43,883 nucleotides of DNA from Chthoniobacterales bacterium (lineage in GTDB: Bacteria > Verrucomicrobiota > Verrucomicrobiia > Chthoniobacterales > UBA10450): assembly GCA_025935755.1 (NCBI GenBank), contig JAICUQ010000011.1, positions 1 to 43,883 on the forward strand, read 5' to 3'. Shown here in pieces: positions 7,194-16,269 of this stretch (positions are counted from its first letter, which is position 1; each line of letters begins with the position of its first letter). The position numbers were made by a program, and so were the translations under genes. Below the pieces are notes generated by a model that worked only from the letters and a program-made list of their open reading frames with translations, searched no databases and was not told the origin of the DNA.

Positions 7194-9737
7194 ATGATGC
7201 AGGATTTCAGATTTGCTGTCCGGCAGCTTTTGAAGACGCCGGGATTCACGAGTGTGGCGGTGTTGACGCTCGCGCTGGCGATTGGAGTTAACTCGGCCAT
7301 TTTTGCCCTGATCAATGGGGTGCTACTAAAACCCATTGTGCCCGTTCGCCCTGCCGAGGTCGTGAATGTCTTCACTGCTCGACAGAATGCGAGCCATGAT
7401 TATCGCCAGTTTTCCTATAACGAGTACCGCGATCTGCGCCAGAATGGCGGCGACGTGTTTGTCGATGTGGCCGCGCTCGAGTTTGCCGTTGCCGGCATTG
7501 GGCGCGATCACGATATGCGGCGCAGCTTCGCATTCCTGACTTCGGAGAATTACTTTCCGATGCTGGGCGTGCAGGCGTTTCGCGGTCGCTTTTATAACGC
7601 TGAGGAATGTAAGCCGAATGCGAACCTGCCTGTCGTGGTGGCAAGCTACGGCTTTTGGAAACGCAACGGCGGCCACGGCGATTTTGTCGGCAGTACTCTT
7701 CAAATTAACGGCCAGCCATACACTGTGATCGGTATCGCGCCGGATGGATTCAGCGGCGCGAACGCTTTGATCGCACCCGATATCTGGCTGCCGCTCGGCA
7801 TTCGGTCGCAATTCGGTTCGGCGTTCGGTGATTCGGAAACTACGCACGACCTGCTGGACCCGAAAAATTACACGTTCAATCTGGTGGCGCGAATGCGTTC
7901 GGGCCTAACCATGGACGCGGCGAAAGCCCGGTTACCGGTGGTGGCGCAACGGTTAAATGCGATTCAACCGGACGCCAGCGAAGCTACACGGGAGCTACAG
8001 ATTCAAAAACCTGCGCGGTTTGGCTTAAGCACACAACCGGAGAATGATGGTCCGCTCGCGCTGATCGCGACGTTGCTCATGGCAATGGCCGGAGCCGTCC
8101 TGCTCATCGCCTGTTTGAATCTCGCGAACATGCTGCTCGCGCGCGGTACTTCCCGCTCGAAGGAAATCGCGGTGCGACTCGCTGTTGGGGCATCACGCTG
8201 GCAGATCGTTAGGCAATTATTGTGCGAAGGGTTTTTGCTGGCCGTGTGCGGCGGCCTCATCGGTCTGATTCTCAGCGCCTGGTGCAATGATGTTTTACTC
8301 GAACAACTGCGCGGTCTGCTCGCGTCCGTAAATTTCTCATTTGTGGTGAAATTGCGGCCCGATTTCACCGTGCTTGCAACGACGTTGTTGTTTTGTCTTA
8401 TTGCGACAATGCTTTTCAGCCTCGGCCCGGCGTTGAAGGCAACAAAGGCCGATCTCGTTAAGGACCTGAAAGAACAAGTCGGCGAACCCGCGCGCGTCGG
8501 CCGTTTGAGTCGCTTTTTCGCGCCGCGTCATATTTCGGTCATGGCCCAAATCGCCCTTTCGCTAATGCTACTGTTCGCGGCCGGATTATTTTTCCGTGGT
8601 GCACTCAAAGCAGCCCGGCTCAATCCGGGGTTTGTCGCGCGCGGCGATATTATCAGTGAGTTCGATTTCAGTTTAATCAAGAAAAAGCCGGCCGATTCGC
8701 GCCTGTTGATCTTCGACATCGTGCGCCGGGTGCGCCAGTTGCCTGGAGTAACGGTCTCTGCAACAGGCACCATGCTGCCGTATTCTGACTTCACCAGCGC
8801 CCGCCGCGTTCTCCGTGCCAAGGATGCGATGCCTAACGATCCGAAAGCGCCGGACCCGAGTGTCAATTCGTTGTTCACTGCGATCACGCCGGGCTATTGC
8901 GAGGCACTCGGTATAAAGCTGCTGCGTGGTCGCGATTTCACCCAGAGCGAATGCGAAAACAAGGATGGCCGGCGTGTTGCGATGATCGACGAAGAGATGG
9001 TGAAAAAACTTTTTCCTAACGAAGATCCGATCGGTCAGCATATTCGGTATACCAATCCGCCAAAAGATGGCGCGCCTAACGACATCGAAATCGTGGGGGT
9101 GGTGAGCAAGCACCGGCATAGTGTTGATAATGATTCGCTGGTCTGCCGCTTGTTCGTGCCGTTGGCGCAGGGGTATACCGGCCAGACATACCTGCATGTG
9201 CGACTAAGCACACAGGACCCTCATTCGGTCGCCGCGTTTATTCCGACACTGCGACAAACATTGCGCCAGATCGATCCCGACCTGCCGCTGTTGCAGATCA
9301 CGCCGTTTGCCGATTTGATCGAGAGATCGCCAAATCTTTGGATTGTGAAATTGGGCGCAACCCTCTTCGGCGCTTTTGGTGCGATCGCACTGATCCTGGC
9401 GGTCGTCGGCGTTTATGGTGTGAAAGCTTACGCCGTGGCGTGTCGCACTCGCGAAATCGGTATCCGTATGGCGTTGGGCGCGCATCGCCGTGACGTGTTC
9501 GCGCTCATTATGCGACAGGGGGTGTTGCAAACGGCTCTCGCCGTAGCCGGTGGCCTCCTGCTTTCACTCGCGGCTGGACGGGTGCTTGCAAAAATCCTGT
9601 ACGATGTGAGTCCAAGTGATCCGCTGGCGCTTATCACCGCAACTGTAATGCTGGCGAGCGCAGCGCTCCTCGCTTGTTTCTTCCCTGCAAATCGCGCCAC
9701 TCGTGTGGATCCTCTCACCGCACTGCGAACTGAATGA
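7194..9737 (+). CDS. Orphan duplicated MacB/FtsX-type permease (ADOP family)
   Basis: The 847-residue product has two MacB periplasmic core plus FtsX-like permease halves in one chain. The N-terminus is MMQDFRFAVRQLLKTPGFTS followed by a membrane helix at about 20-40, the family hallmark. A periplasmic domain spans about 50-280. Membrane helices at about 285-310, 340-360 and 395-415 are followed by a second periplasmic domain and three helices near the C-terminus. No ATPase gene is adjacent, as is usual for these permeases in Acidobacteriota and Verrucomicrobiota, so substrate and energy source are unknown. The start has AAGGA upstream; ATG 7194 or 7197 are both possible. Confidence 0.92.
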   Translation: MMQDFRFAVRQLLKTPGFTSVAVLTLALAIGVNSAIFALINGVLLKPIVPVRPAEVVNVFTARQNASHDYRQFSYNEYRDLRQNGGDVFVDVAALEFAVAGIGRDHDMRRSFAFLTSENYFPMLGVQAFRGRFYNAEECKPNANLPVVVASYGFWKRNGGHGDFVGSTLQINGQPYTVIGIAPDGFSGANALIAPDIWLPLGIRSQFGSAFGDSETTHDLLDPKNYTFNLVARMRSGLTMDAAKARLPVVAQRLNAIQPDASEATRELQIQKPARFGLSTQPENDGPLALIATLLMAMAGAVLLIACLNLANMLLARGTSRSKEIAVRLAVGASRWQIVRQLLCEGFLLAVCGGLIGLILSAWCNDVLLEQLRGLLASVNFSFVVKLRPDFTVLATTLLFCLIATMLFSLGPALKATKADLVKDLKEQVGEPARVGRLSRFFAPRHISVMAQIALSLMLLFAAGLFFRGALKAARLNPGFVARGDIISEFDFSLIKKKPADSRLLIFDIVRRVRQLPGVTVSATGTMLPYSDFTSARRVLRAKDAMPNDPKAPDPSVNSLFTAITPGYCEALGIKLLRGRDFTQSECENKDGRRVAMIDEEMVKKLFPNEDPIGQHIRYTNPPKDGAPNDIEIVGVVSKHRHSVDNDSLVCRLFVPLAQGYTGQTYLHVRLSTQDPHSVAAFIPTLRQTLRQIDPDLPLLQITPFADLIERSPNLWIVKLGATLFGAFGAIALILAVVGVYGVKAYAVACRTREIGIRMALGAHRRDVFALIMRQGVLQTALAVAGGLLLSLAAGRVLAKILYDVSPSDPLALITATVMLASAALLACFFPANRATRVDPLTALRTE

Positions 9738-9825
9738 TGGCCGTGTGACGAGGTGCGTGCATTTCGTATATTCGGTTGCGTTACTACGCATCGGTTGCGA
9801 TAAGCATTGGCGAAAAGATTCCTCA

Positions 9826-10470
9826 ATGAAGAAGTGTTTTTCTATTTTTACGATGTGTTGCCTGGGAGTGGCGATGGCTCACGCCACCGAACAGGACACT
9901 GTGAATCGATGCGCCGCGATCATCAGCCAGTTTCAGCAAATGCCCGAGAAAGCCATTCCACGGGATGTGCTGCGGCAGGCAAAAGGCCTCGCAATCATGA
10001 GTGTGGTCAAAGCAGGATTTATTTTCAGCGCCAAAGGTGGACAAGGCGTCGTGGTTGCCCGCACGCCTCATGGCTGGTCGGGCCCGTCATTTATTGCGAC
10101 AGGCGGTGGAGGGTGGGGCCTGCAGGCTGGTGCCCAGATAACTGATTTCGTGATCGTCCTCAATACCGATGCTGCTGTGAGAGCGTTTTCCCGCGGAGGA
10201 AACGTAACCATCGGGGTGGATCTCAGCGCTGCGGCTGGACCGGTCGGTCGCACCGCGGCAGGCGCAGTCATGCCAACGGCAGCTGTTTACACCTACAGCC
10301 GAAGCAAAGGCCTTTTTGTTGGGGTGTCGCTGGAAGGCGCGGTGATTGGAACGCAAAGACAATCGAATTTTAATTATTACGAGCGGCTTGTCAGGGCCGA
10401 TTCGATTTTGAGTGGAGTCATCAAGCCACCGCCCGGCGCTGCCGCACTGCGTCGCGCACTTGGTCCGTAA
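9826..10470 (+). CDS. Exported SYLF (Ysc84-like) domain protein
   Basis: The 214-residue product starts with a signal peptide (MKKCFSIFTMCCLGVAMAHA) followed by a full SYLF domain: AIPRDVLRQAKGLAIMSVVKAGFIFS, then GGQGVVVART and GPSFIATGGGGWGLQAGAQ, ending with the YERL region. SYLF domains bind lipids or actin in eukaryotes; in bacteria they are exported proteins of unknown function. I chose ATG 9826 because it places the signal peptide at the N-terminus. The longer opening from 9703 begins inside the previous gene. Confidence 0.9.
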   Translation: MKKCFSIFTMCCLGVAMAHATEQDTVNRCAAIISQFQQMPEKAIPRDVLRQAKGLAIMSVVKAGFIFSAKGGQGVVVARTPHGWSGPSFIATGGGGWGLQAGAQITDFVIVLNTDAAVRAFSRGGNVTIGVDLSAAAGPVGRTAAGAVMPTAAVYTYSRSKGLFVGVSLEGAVIGTQRQSNFNYYERLVRADSILSGVIKPPPGAAALRRALGP

Positions 10471-10502
10471 GGCCGGAGCTTCGAAAATCGGCGGTGGCGG
10501 TT

Positions 10503-10934
10503 TCAGGGAATCCTGGCCAGGATCTTATCCATTTCGGCGGCCGTGAAAGCGCGCATCGTCTGGCTGCGGATGTTCCCAAGCATGTCGGCTGCGAGTAGCA
10601 CGCTGGCGGCGGTCTCATCGTCCGGAGCCTCGAAGATGCACACCTGGTCGTACTCGCCGAGCGTCCAGTACATCTGCTTGATGGTGACGCCCATCGACTG
10701 CACCTTGGCGGACCAATCGGCCAGCCGCTGAGTGGTTTGCCTGGCGTTCTGGATTCCCTTCTCGGTGAATTTTACCAAACTGATGTATGTCGGCTTAACT
10801 TTGTCTGTTCCAACAATAAGCTTTGATTTGGACTCGCCCGATTTGGAGGTGTTCATCTGTGGGTCATCAGCGAAACAGAATGCCATTCCAACAAAGCAAA
10901 GTGCGAAAATCAGTCCAGTCGTTTTTGTTTTCAT
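10503..10934 (-). CDS. Exported GYD-domain protein
   Basis: The 143-residue product has a signal peptide (about 1-22, ending AFCFA) and then a GYD domain from about 48: TYISLVKFTEKGIQNARQTT, YWTLGEYDQVCIFEAPDDE, LGNIRSQTMRAF. GYD proteins are small alpha-beta barrels of unknown function that are usually cytoplasmic, so the export signal is unusual. It is convergent with the SYLF gene, with 32 bases between the stops. Confidence 0.85.
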   Translation of the reverse strand: MKTKTTGLIFALCFVGMAFCFADDPQMNTSKSGESKSKLIVGTDKVKPTYISLVKFTEKGIQNARQTTQRLADWSAKVQSMGVTIKQMYWTLGEYDQVCIFEAPDDETAASVLLAADMLGNIRSQTMRAFTAAEMDKILARIP

Positions 10935-11101
10935 AAAGCGATCGAATCTGGATCGTCATTTGTCGTCAACCCTTCTTGTTTCTGCGCTCGTATTTGACGC
11001 GTTGCGGGTGTATTGCTTTGATCCGGTTGCGTGGGTGTTTGTGTGTTCGGGAAATTCAGGTCTTGCCTTCCTGAGCTCAATCCGGCATCAACCTGTCCCT
11101 T

Positions 11102-11485
11102 ATGAAACGTGTTCTACTGTTGTTTATCTTCTCCGCAGCCGTCCCGTGTTGTCTTTTCGCAAGTGATTCGCTTCCATTTCTCGTGAGTGTCGGTGGTCAG
11201 GCCGCCAAGGACGGAACGCCGTTCGCGAAAATCGAAAGTCCAGTGTCAGCCGATGCGGAAATATCGGTTCAATCGAAGGACGCTATGATCATCGTCAATG
11301 TGAACGCCGTGAACGCGAAAAACGAGCCGGTAGCCGGCTCAACGCCAGCAGTGATTTTGCTGCAGGGTAAAAACAAAACAAATCTCGACAAAACGATGGA
11401 TGGAAAAAAGCTCGCACCCGGCAATTACGTCATGAGTGTGGTAAGCGAAGGAAAAACTGCCAGCATCTTTCTCACCATCAAATAG
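11102..11485 (+). CDS. Hypothetical exported protein
   Basis: A 127-residue product with a signal peptide (MKRVLLLFIFSAAVPCCLFA) and a short mature domain rich in alternating beta-type residues (AEISVQSKDAMIIVNVNAVN, GNYVMSVVSEGKTASIFLTI), suggesting a small Ig-like or transthyretin-like beta sandwich. A Cys pair in the signal region does not fit a standard lipobox. I cannot assign a function. A REP-like repeat follows the stop. Confidence 0.7.
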   Translation: MKRVLLLFIFSAAVPCCLFASDSLPFLVSVGGQAAKDGTPFAKIESPVSADAEISVQSKDAMIIVNVNAVNAKNEPVAGSTPAVILLQGKNKTNLDKTMDGKKLAPGNYVMSVVSEGKTASIFLTIK

Positions 11486-11530
11486 GGTTGCTGGCGAAGC
11501 CGATCTTTGTTCGCACTTAAACACCGATCT

Positions 11531-11619
11531 GTCATTCTGAGCGAAGCGAAGGATCTCTGGCGATTGTTCTATCCGCCGGCACCAGGTCCAGAGATATTTC
11601 GCGTCGCTCAACACGGCAG
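11531..11619. repeat. REP-like inverted repeat
   Basis: The arm at 11531-11560 (gtcattctgagcgaagcgaa...) and the degenerate arm at 11588-11619 form an imperfect hairpin of the common VILSEAKDL/LRFAQND type. It lies between the exported protein gene and peptide gene 1, and explains the spurious open frames 11507-11815 plus and 11339-11614 minus. Confidence 0.7.
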
Positions 11620-11729
11620 CAGGCGTGTACGTGGATTCACCTATTTCAGGAGGGAAGATCTATCTCACCGTGAGAGTATGCCGGATTCCAGCGAAGCTGG
11701 TCCAATTACCACCGCGATGAACGCCAGGC

Positions 11730-11909
11730 CTAATGGTTGCCCCTGTTTTCCGTGCTGCCTGTGCCGCCCTTGCCGGTGGGTGTTGATGTGCCGGCAATAC
11801 TGCCTCCACCTTTGACGTCCTTTCTCGGCTCCAAGTCACGAAATTTAGCTTTCTTAAGTCGGCGCCAAACGGATTGAACTACATGGATGTTAGGCGTTTG
11901 CTCCTCCAT
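11730..11909 (-). CDS. Peptide 1: GG-leader peptide precursor (59 residues)
   Basis: A predicted substrate of the C39 exporter encoded next door, divergent from it. The leader is basic (VWRRLKKAK) and carries RDLEPRKDVKGG, with GG at residues 34-35. The remaining 24-residue tail (starts GSIAGTSTPTGKGG, ends TENRGNH) is Gly/Thr-rich with no cysteine. The motif matches those of peptides 2 and 3 at every conserved position. The start at 11909 is fixed because an in-frame TAA lies 12 bases upstream; only a weak AAGGG precedes it. The stop TAG occupies 11732-11730. The gap to the exporter operon start (12052) is 142 bases. A 5-bp hairpin (11688-11700) follows but has no T run. The gene is easily missed because of its size. 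Confidence 0.75.
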   Translation of the reverse strand: MEEQTPNIHVVQSVWRRLKKAKFRDLEPRKDVKGGGSIAGTSTPTGKGGTGSTENRGNH

Positions 11910-12051
11910 GGCCCTTATAGGTTAACGAACCGAAAGATTACTCGCAAACATTTAGTTCCATCGTTCACAAAAAACGCGGCTGTCAGGCTCCAGGAACCCC
12001 TTAGGGAGAGCTCGACTTTCTTGCTAGAATGCTGTAGAAAGCTGCTCTCCA

Positions 12052-13140
12052 ATGTCCAGCACAGAGTCAGTTTCGCCTCACGACGTAATCGTGTGCGCGT
12101 GCGGAACTCGGGAGTACACAGCGCGCGATGCGATTGATGCGGCTATGTTTCGGGGCGAACTCAAGGAAAAATGGCAGACATTTCTCCGAAACGTCGCGGC
12201 GCAAGACCGTGCAGACGAACTGGAGCTGGAGTTGGACGAGTCGGCTATTTCTAAAGCGGCGGAAGAGTTTCGGTATGGCCACGATTTAATCACTGCGGAA
12301 GAAACCGAAACATGGCTGGCGAATCGTGGCCTTACGTTTGATGACTTCAGCGATTACTTCGCGCGTCAATATTGCGCCGGTGCGGTTAAGGACGGCTTTT
12401 CTCCCGAGCAAATAGCATACAACTCGGCAGATCCAGAGCTGCGGGGCATGTTCGTGGCAGAGTTGATTATGTCCGGCGCGTTGGACAATATGACCGTCGA
12501 ACTGATGAGGCGTCTGGCCGCACGTTGCGCTGGAGAGGAACCTGCGTCAGAAGCGATCGCGGCCGAAAAGCAGAATTTTTTGCATCGAACTTGCATTGAG
12601 CCTGGGCAATTAGCCGATTGGTTGGAACAATCGGGGCGCGGTTTGCAGTGGTTGGAAGAAATGCTGGCGATGGAGGCGGCGTACACACTACTTTGTGCGA
12701 CTCTGCTGGTTCCTGAAGCACGCCAACGGGCCTTAATGGCTCTGCGTTTGCGCCTGACACGATTTGAAATCGAACGCATTGAGTTAGAATCGCACGATGC
12801 TGCGAAGGAAGCGCTGTTTTGTGTCCGTGAAGACGGGATGTCGATGGAGGAAGTTGCGACTGAAGGCGGATATCCTTACCGGCGCGCGGAGTTTCTCATG
12901 GAAGATGTCCCGGCGGATGCGCAACAGAAATACTTCAGCATTTCGCAAGGGGACCTGCTGGCACCGATGCCCCACGGCGATGGATTCGAACTGTGCCGGG
13001 TCATAAAGAAAGTCGAGCCGCAATTACAGGACCCGATCGTCAGATCGCGCGTCGACCGGCGGCTACTTGACCATTACTTTGCAGACCTGACGACCAAGTA
13101 TACCCATGCGCGCTTGAGCGTTCCTGTTCCAGTGGAATGA
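12052..13140 (+). CDS. Cytoplasmic parvulin/SurA-like peptide-maturation protein
   Basis: The 362-residue product is mostly helical in its first 240 residues and resembles the chaperone part of SurA/PrsA. A C-terminal segment (about 255-350) matches parvulin-type PpiC organisation: ALFCVREDGMSMEEVATEGG, FSISQGDLLAPMPHGDGFEL, then a closing helix. Unlike SurA it has no signal peptide, so it should act in the cytoplasm, perhaps holding precursor peptides unfolded for the exporter. Whether it has prolyl-isomerase activity is unclear; canonical active-site residues are not obvious. Proteins of this general type occur beside peptide-export ABC transporters. Its stop overlaps the next start as ATGA (13137-13140). 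Confidence 0.75.
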   Translation: MSSTESVSPHDVIVCACGTREYTARDAIDAAMFRGELKEKWQTFLRNVAAQDRADELELELDESAISKAAEEFRYGHDLITAEETETWLANRGLTFDDFSDYFARQYCAGAVKDGFSPEQIAYNSADPELRGMFVAELIMSGALDNMTVELMRRLAARCAGEEPASEAIAAEKQNFLHRTCIEPGQLADWLEQSGRGLQWLEEMLAMEAAYTLLCATLLVPEARQRALMALRLRLTRFEIERIELESHDAAKEALFCVREDGMSMEEVATEGGYPYRRAEFLMEDVPADAQQKYFSISQGDLLAPMPHGDGFELCRVIKKVEPQLQDPIVRSRVDRRLLDHYFADLTTKYTHARLSVPVPVE

Positions 13141-16100
13141 AAATCCAAGACAGCGAAGTTTTACGACGCTCATCGATGTTCCGGTTCGTTTCCGATGAAC
13201 ATTTTGCCGCGATCGAGCCGCTTCTTCAGGAAGAACATTACGAGTTTGGCGAGATCATCGTGAAACAGGGCGATCCCGCCGATTCGTTTTACGTCCTGAC
13301 AAAAGGGCGGGCGCGTGCCCTGAAAATCAAAGCCGATGGTGAAGAGATCCCGTTGGGAGTACTCAAGCCGGGAGATTCTTTCGGCGAGGCTGCATTAGCC
13401 GAAGGCGGAACGCGAAATGCAACCGTGCGCTGTAGCACCGCGGTGGATGTTTTACGGATCGATCGCGATGACTTTCTTCAACTTATCCGCCGCGTACCAG
13501 ACCTAAAACAATATATCGAAACAACCGGCCGCAACCGCGCCCTTCAAAGCTTCCTTTATCAATTCAGCAACTTCGGCCGGTTGCCGACCGCGGTGTTGCG
13601 CGGAGTGCTCGACAAGCTAACGCCCGTCACATTCGAAAAAGGCAATCTGATCATTAAAGAAGGGGATAGCGCCGGGCCCCTTTATGTGATCGAGAAAGGA
13701 CGAGCGCGCGCATTCTCCGGGTTGAACGGACGGGAGCGCAATCTCGCGTTCTACCGCGAGGGGGATTTTTTTGGTGAATTGTCGATCTTGAACGACTCAG
13801 CCCGCGCGGCATCCGTGGAAGCATTCACAGACTGCCAACTCCTTTCGTTGGAACCAAAATCTGTGCGAGACCTTCGCCGTCGATTTCCTGAATTCGACAA
13901 ACTGTTAAGCGAGCGGTTAGCGCGATACGAGGCGAAAACCGAAGCGCGTGTCCCGCTCGATTTCGCGAACGAGCTGCTCCCTGCCGAAACACAAGTGCAC
14001 GATAAAGTGCAACTCGACGGCCAACATCCGGTTCAGCAGCCAAGTGGGGAAACGCAGACCCAGGAAGAACCGTTCGCCGACGATCGAGGTGTTTTCCGCA
14101 AACGCGGTAAACACGTCCGCAAGATCGATCACATCATGCAGATCGATGAGATGGATTGCGGTGCCGCCTGTCTCGGAATGATCTGCAGGCATTTTGGTCG
14201 CAAGGTGAGCCTGGCAAGGATTCGACAGCTTTGTCACACAGCGACCGACGGTACGAGCCTGAAAGCGATTTCTCGCGCGGCGACCGAACTCGGATTGGCG
14301 GCGCGTCCATTGAAGATTTCGTACAGGCATCTGCCGCAGATGCCGCTTCCAGCGATTGTTCACTGGGAAGGTAATCATTGGATCGTTCTCTACGATGTGG
14401 AGGAGCAATTTGTGCGCGTTGCCGATCCCGCGCGGGGACTGCGTAAGATCTCGCGAAGCGAATTTGAGACGAACTGGACCGGTTACGCGGCGCTGTTCGA
14501 TTACACACCAGCGTTCGAACAAGCCCCGGAAAGCAGGCCAACGCTGGCCTGGGTCCTGCCGTTTCTCTCACGATTTAAAGGGATTTTGCTGCAGGCTCTT
14601 GGACTGGCGGTTGCTGTCAGTTTCCTGCAATTATTGTTCCCCGTATTTACCCAAATCGTCGTCGACAAAGTGATCGTCGAAAACGACATCGGCTTGCTGA
14701 AAATCATTCTGCTGGGGATGTTTGCCGCGCTTATTTTCGTACAGCTCGCCACACTTGCGCAGGAATACCTGCTCTCATTTGCCGCAGTACGTCTCGATAC
14801 GGCGATTCTCGATTTTTTGAGCCGGAAACTTTTGTCGCTTCCGATGAGTTATTTTACAAGCCGTCGAACCGGCGACATCCAGCGCAGGCTGGAAGGGGCG
14901 AGACAAGTTCGGCAATTGGCCGTGCAACAGGGGGTTGGCGCGTTACTGGCAGCGGTTTTTCTAGTCGGCGCAATCATTTTGATGGCAATTTACAGTCCAC
15001 TGCTGACTGTCGCGTTCCTGGCGACAACGCCTTTGTACGTGGGACTGATGATCTTTTCGGTAAAGGTGCTGCGTCCGTTGTATCACGGGGTGGAAGAAAG
15101 CCAGGGCAAATACAGCTCGCATCAAATCGATGCCATCAAAGGGATCGAGGCTGTAAAGGCGGCAGCGGCTGAAGGCTCATTTCGCGATGCCATGCTGAAT
15201 GAGTTTCTTTCGGTCTCGCAAAAACTTTTCAAGGCGACGTTCATCGTGATGTCGTGGGACAGCGTCCTGCAAACAATCGGTTTATTGTCTACTGCCATTT
15301 TCCTGTGGGTCGGCGCACTGCAAGTGATTCACGGCGACTTGAGTGTCGGTGGTTTTGTCGCTTTCAGTTCGCTCACGGCCATGGCATACGCGGGGATTTT
15401 GCGCGCCCTTGGAGTTTGGGACAACGTGCAACTCGCTTCTGTCCTGCTAAACCGGTTGAATGACATTTTTGAGCAGGAACCAGAGCAGGGTCATGATCGC
15501 TCGCGGCTCGTTCCGGTGCGCAGTCTCGAGGGACACATCGAGTTGCGCGGAGTCAGCTTCAAATATGGCGGCCCTGAATCGCCTGACATCCTAAAGAATA
15601 TCACGCTCAATCTGTTGCCCGGACGCACAGTGGCATTCGTTGGCCGGAGTGGAAGCGGCAAAACAACGCTGATCAAATTGATCGCAGGCCTGCTCGAGCC
15701 TACTGAGGGAACGATCTTCTTCGATCACGTCGATTTAAAGACTCTGAACTATCGCGACGTGCGACGGCACATCGGCACTGTTCTCCAGGAAAACCACATG
15801 TTTAACGAGACGATCGCGCGTAATATTTCATTCGGCGATGCGGAACCGGATCTCGATCGCGTGCTAGCCGCCGCCCAGGCTGCGGCCGCCCACGATTTCA
15901 TTATGCGTTTACCGCTCGGTTATGAGACAAAGATCGGAGAATCAGGTCTCTCGCTCTCGGGCGGTCAAAAGCAGCGCATCGCGATCGCGCGAGCCATTTA
16001 CAACAATCCACCTGTGTTGATCTTTGATGAGGCAACGAGTGCGCTCGACACAGAATCCGAACGCGCGATCCAGGACAATCTCGCCCGATTGCTGGCCGGC

Positions 16101-16262
16101 CGTACCACCATCGTAATCGCACATCGATTGAGCACCATTCGAGAAGCGCATTCTATTGTTGTGCTGGAGAAGGGTAGCGTTGCCGAGATTGGCACTCATG
16201 ATGAGCTGATGGCGCAGCGCGGTTTGTATTACTACCTTTCGAGCCAGCAACTCGGAATCTAA
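13137..16262 (+). CDS. Peptidase-containing ABC exporter with two cyclic-nucleotide-binding domains
   Basis: A 1041-residue inner-membrane exporter expected to cut precursor peptides after GG and export them using ATP. Domain order: cNMP-binding domain 1 (about 14-125, cassette FGEAALAEGGTRNATV), cNMP-binding domain 2 (about 145-262, FGELSILNDSARAASV), acidic linker, C39 peptidase (about 328-455) with Gln335, Cys341, His414 and Asp430 all present, ABC membrane domain (about 470-770), and nucleotide-binding domain from about 800 with Walker A GRSGSGKT, signature LSGGQKQR, Walker B LIFDEATSALD and H-loop AHRLS. Both cNMP cassettes keep the Gly-Glu and Arg residues that contact the ligand. This architecture resembles bacteriocin-type exporters such as cyanobacterial HetC-like proteins. 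It is translationally coupled to the parvulin-like gene. No TolC-like outer-membrane channel gene is in the window. Confidence 0.95.
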   Translation: MKIQDSEVLRRSSMFRFVSDEHFAAIEPLLQEEHYEFGEIIVKQGDPADSFYVLTKGRARALKIKADGEEIPLGVLKPGDSFGEAALAEGGTRNATVRCSTAVDVLRIDRDDFLQLIRRVPDLKQYIETTGRNRALQSFLYQFSNFGRLPTAVLRGVLDKLTPVTFEKGNLIIKEGDSAGPLYVIEKGRARAFSGLNGRERNLAFYREGDFFGELSILNDSARAASVEAFTDCQLLSLEPKSVRDLRRRFPEFDKLLSERLARYEAKTEARVPLDFANELLPAETQVHDKVQLDGQHPVQQPSGETQTQEEPFADDRGVFRKRGKHVRKIDHIMQIDEMDCGAACLGMICRHFGRKVSLARIRQLCHTATDGTSLKAISRAATELGLAARPLKISYRHLPQMPLPAIVHWEGNHWIVLYDVEEQFVRVADPARGLRKISRSEFETNWTGYAALFDYTPAFEQAPESRPTLAWVLPFLSRFKGILLQALGLAVAVSFLQLLFPVFTQIVVDKVIVENDIGLLKIILLGMFAALIFVQLATLAQEYLLSFAAVRLDTAILDFLSRKLLSLPMSYFTSRRTGDIQRRLEGARQVRQLAVQQGVGALLAAVFLVGAIILMAIYSPLLTVAFLATTPLYVGLMIFSVKVLRPLYHGVEESQGKYSSHQIDAIKGIEAVKAAAAEGSFRDAMLNEFLSVSQKLFKATFIVMSWDSVLQTIGLLSTAIFLWVGALQVIHGDLSVGGFVAFSSLTAMAYAGILRALGVWDNVQLASVLLNRLNDIFEQEPEQGHDRSRLVPVRSLEGHIELRGVSFKYGGPESPDILKNITLNLLPGRTVAFVGRSGSGKTTLIKLIAGLLEPTEGTIFFDHVDLKTLNYRDVRRHIGTVLQENHMFNETIARNISFGDAEPDLDRVLAAAQAAAAHDFIMRLPLGYETKIGESGLSLSGGQKQRIAIARAIYNNPPVLIFDEATSALDTESERAIQDNLARLLAGRTTIVIAHRLSTIREAHSIVVLEKGSVAEIGTHDELMAQRGLYYYLSSQQLGI

Positions 16263-16269
16263 GATTTCG

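Noticed and set aside
11507-11815. 102-residue open frame on the plus strand
   Set aside because: Its start reads through a REP-like repeat (SVILSEAKDL) and the rest is antisense to peptide gene 1. No family match.
11910-12051. Sigma-54 promoter for the exporter operon or peptide 1
   Set aside because: I scanned both strands for GG-N10-GC with flanking matches. Candidates had wrong spacing (for example TGGAAC...TTTGCG, 12 bases) or poor -24 halves.
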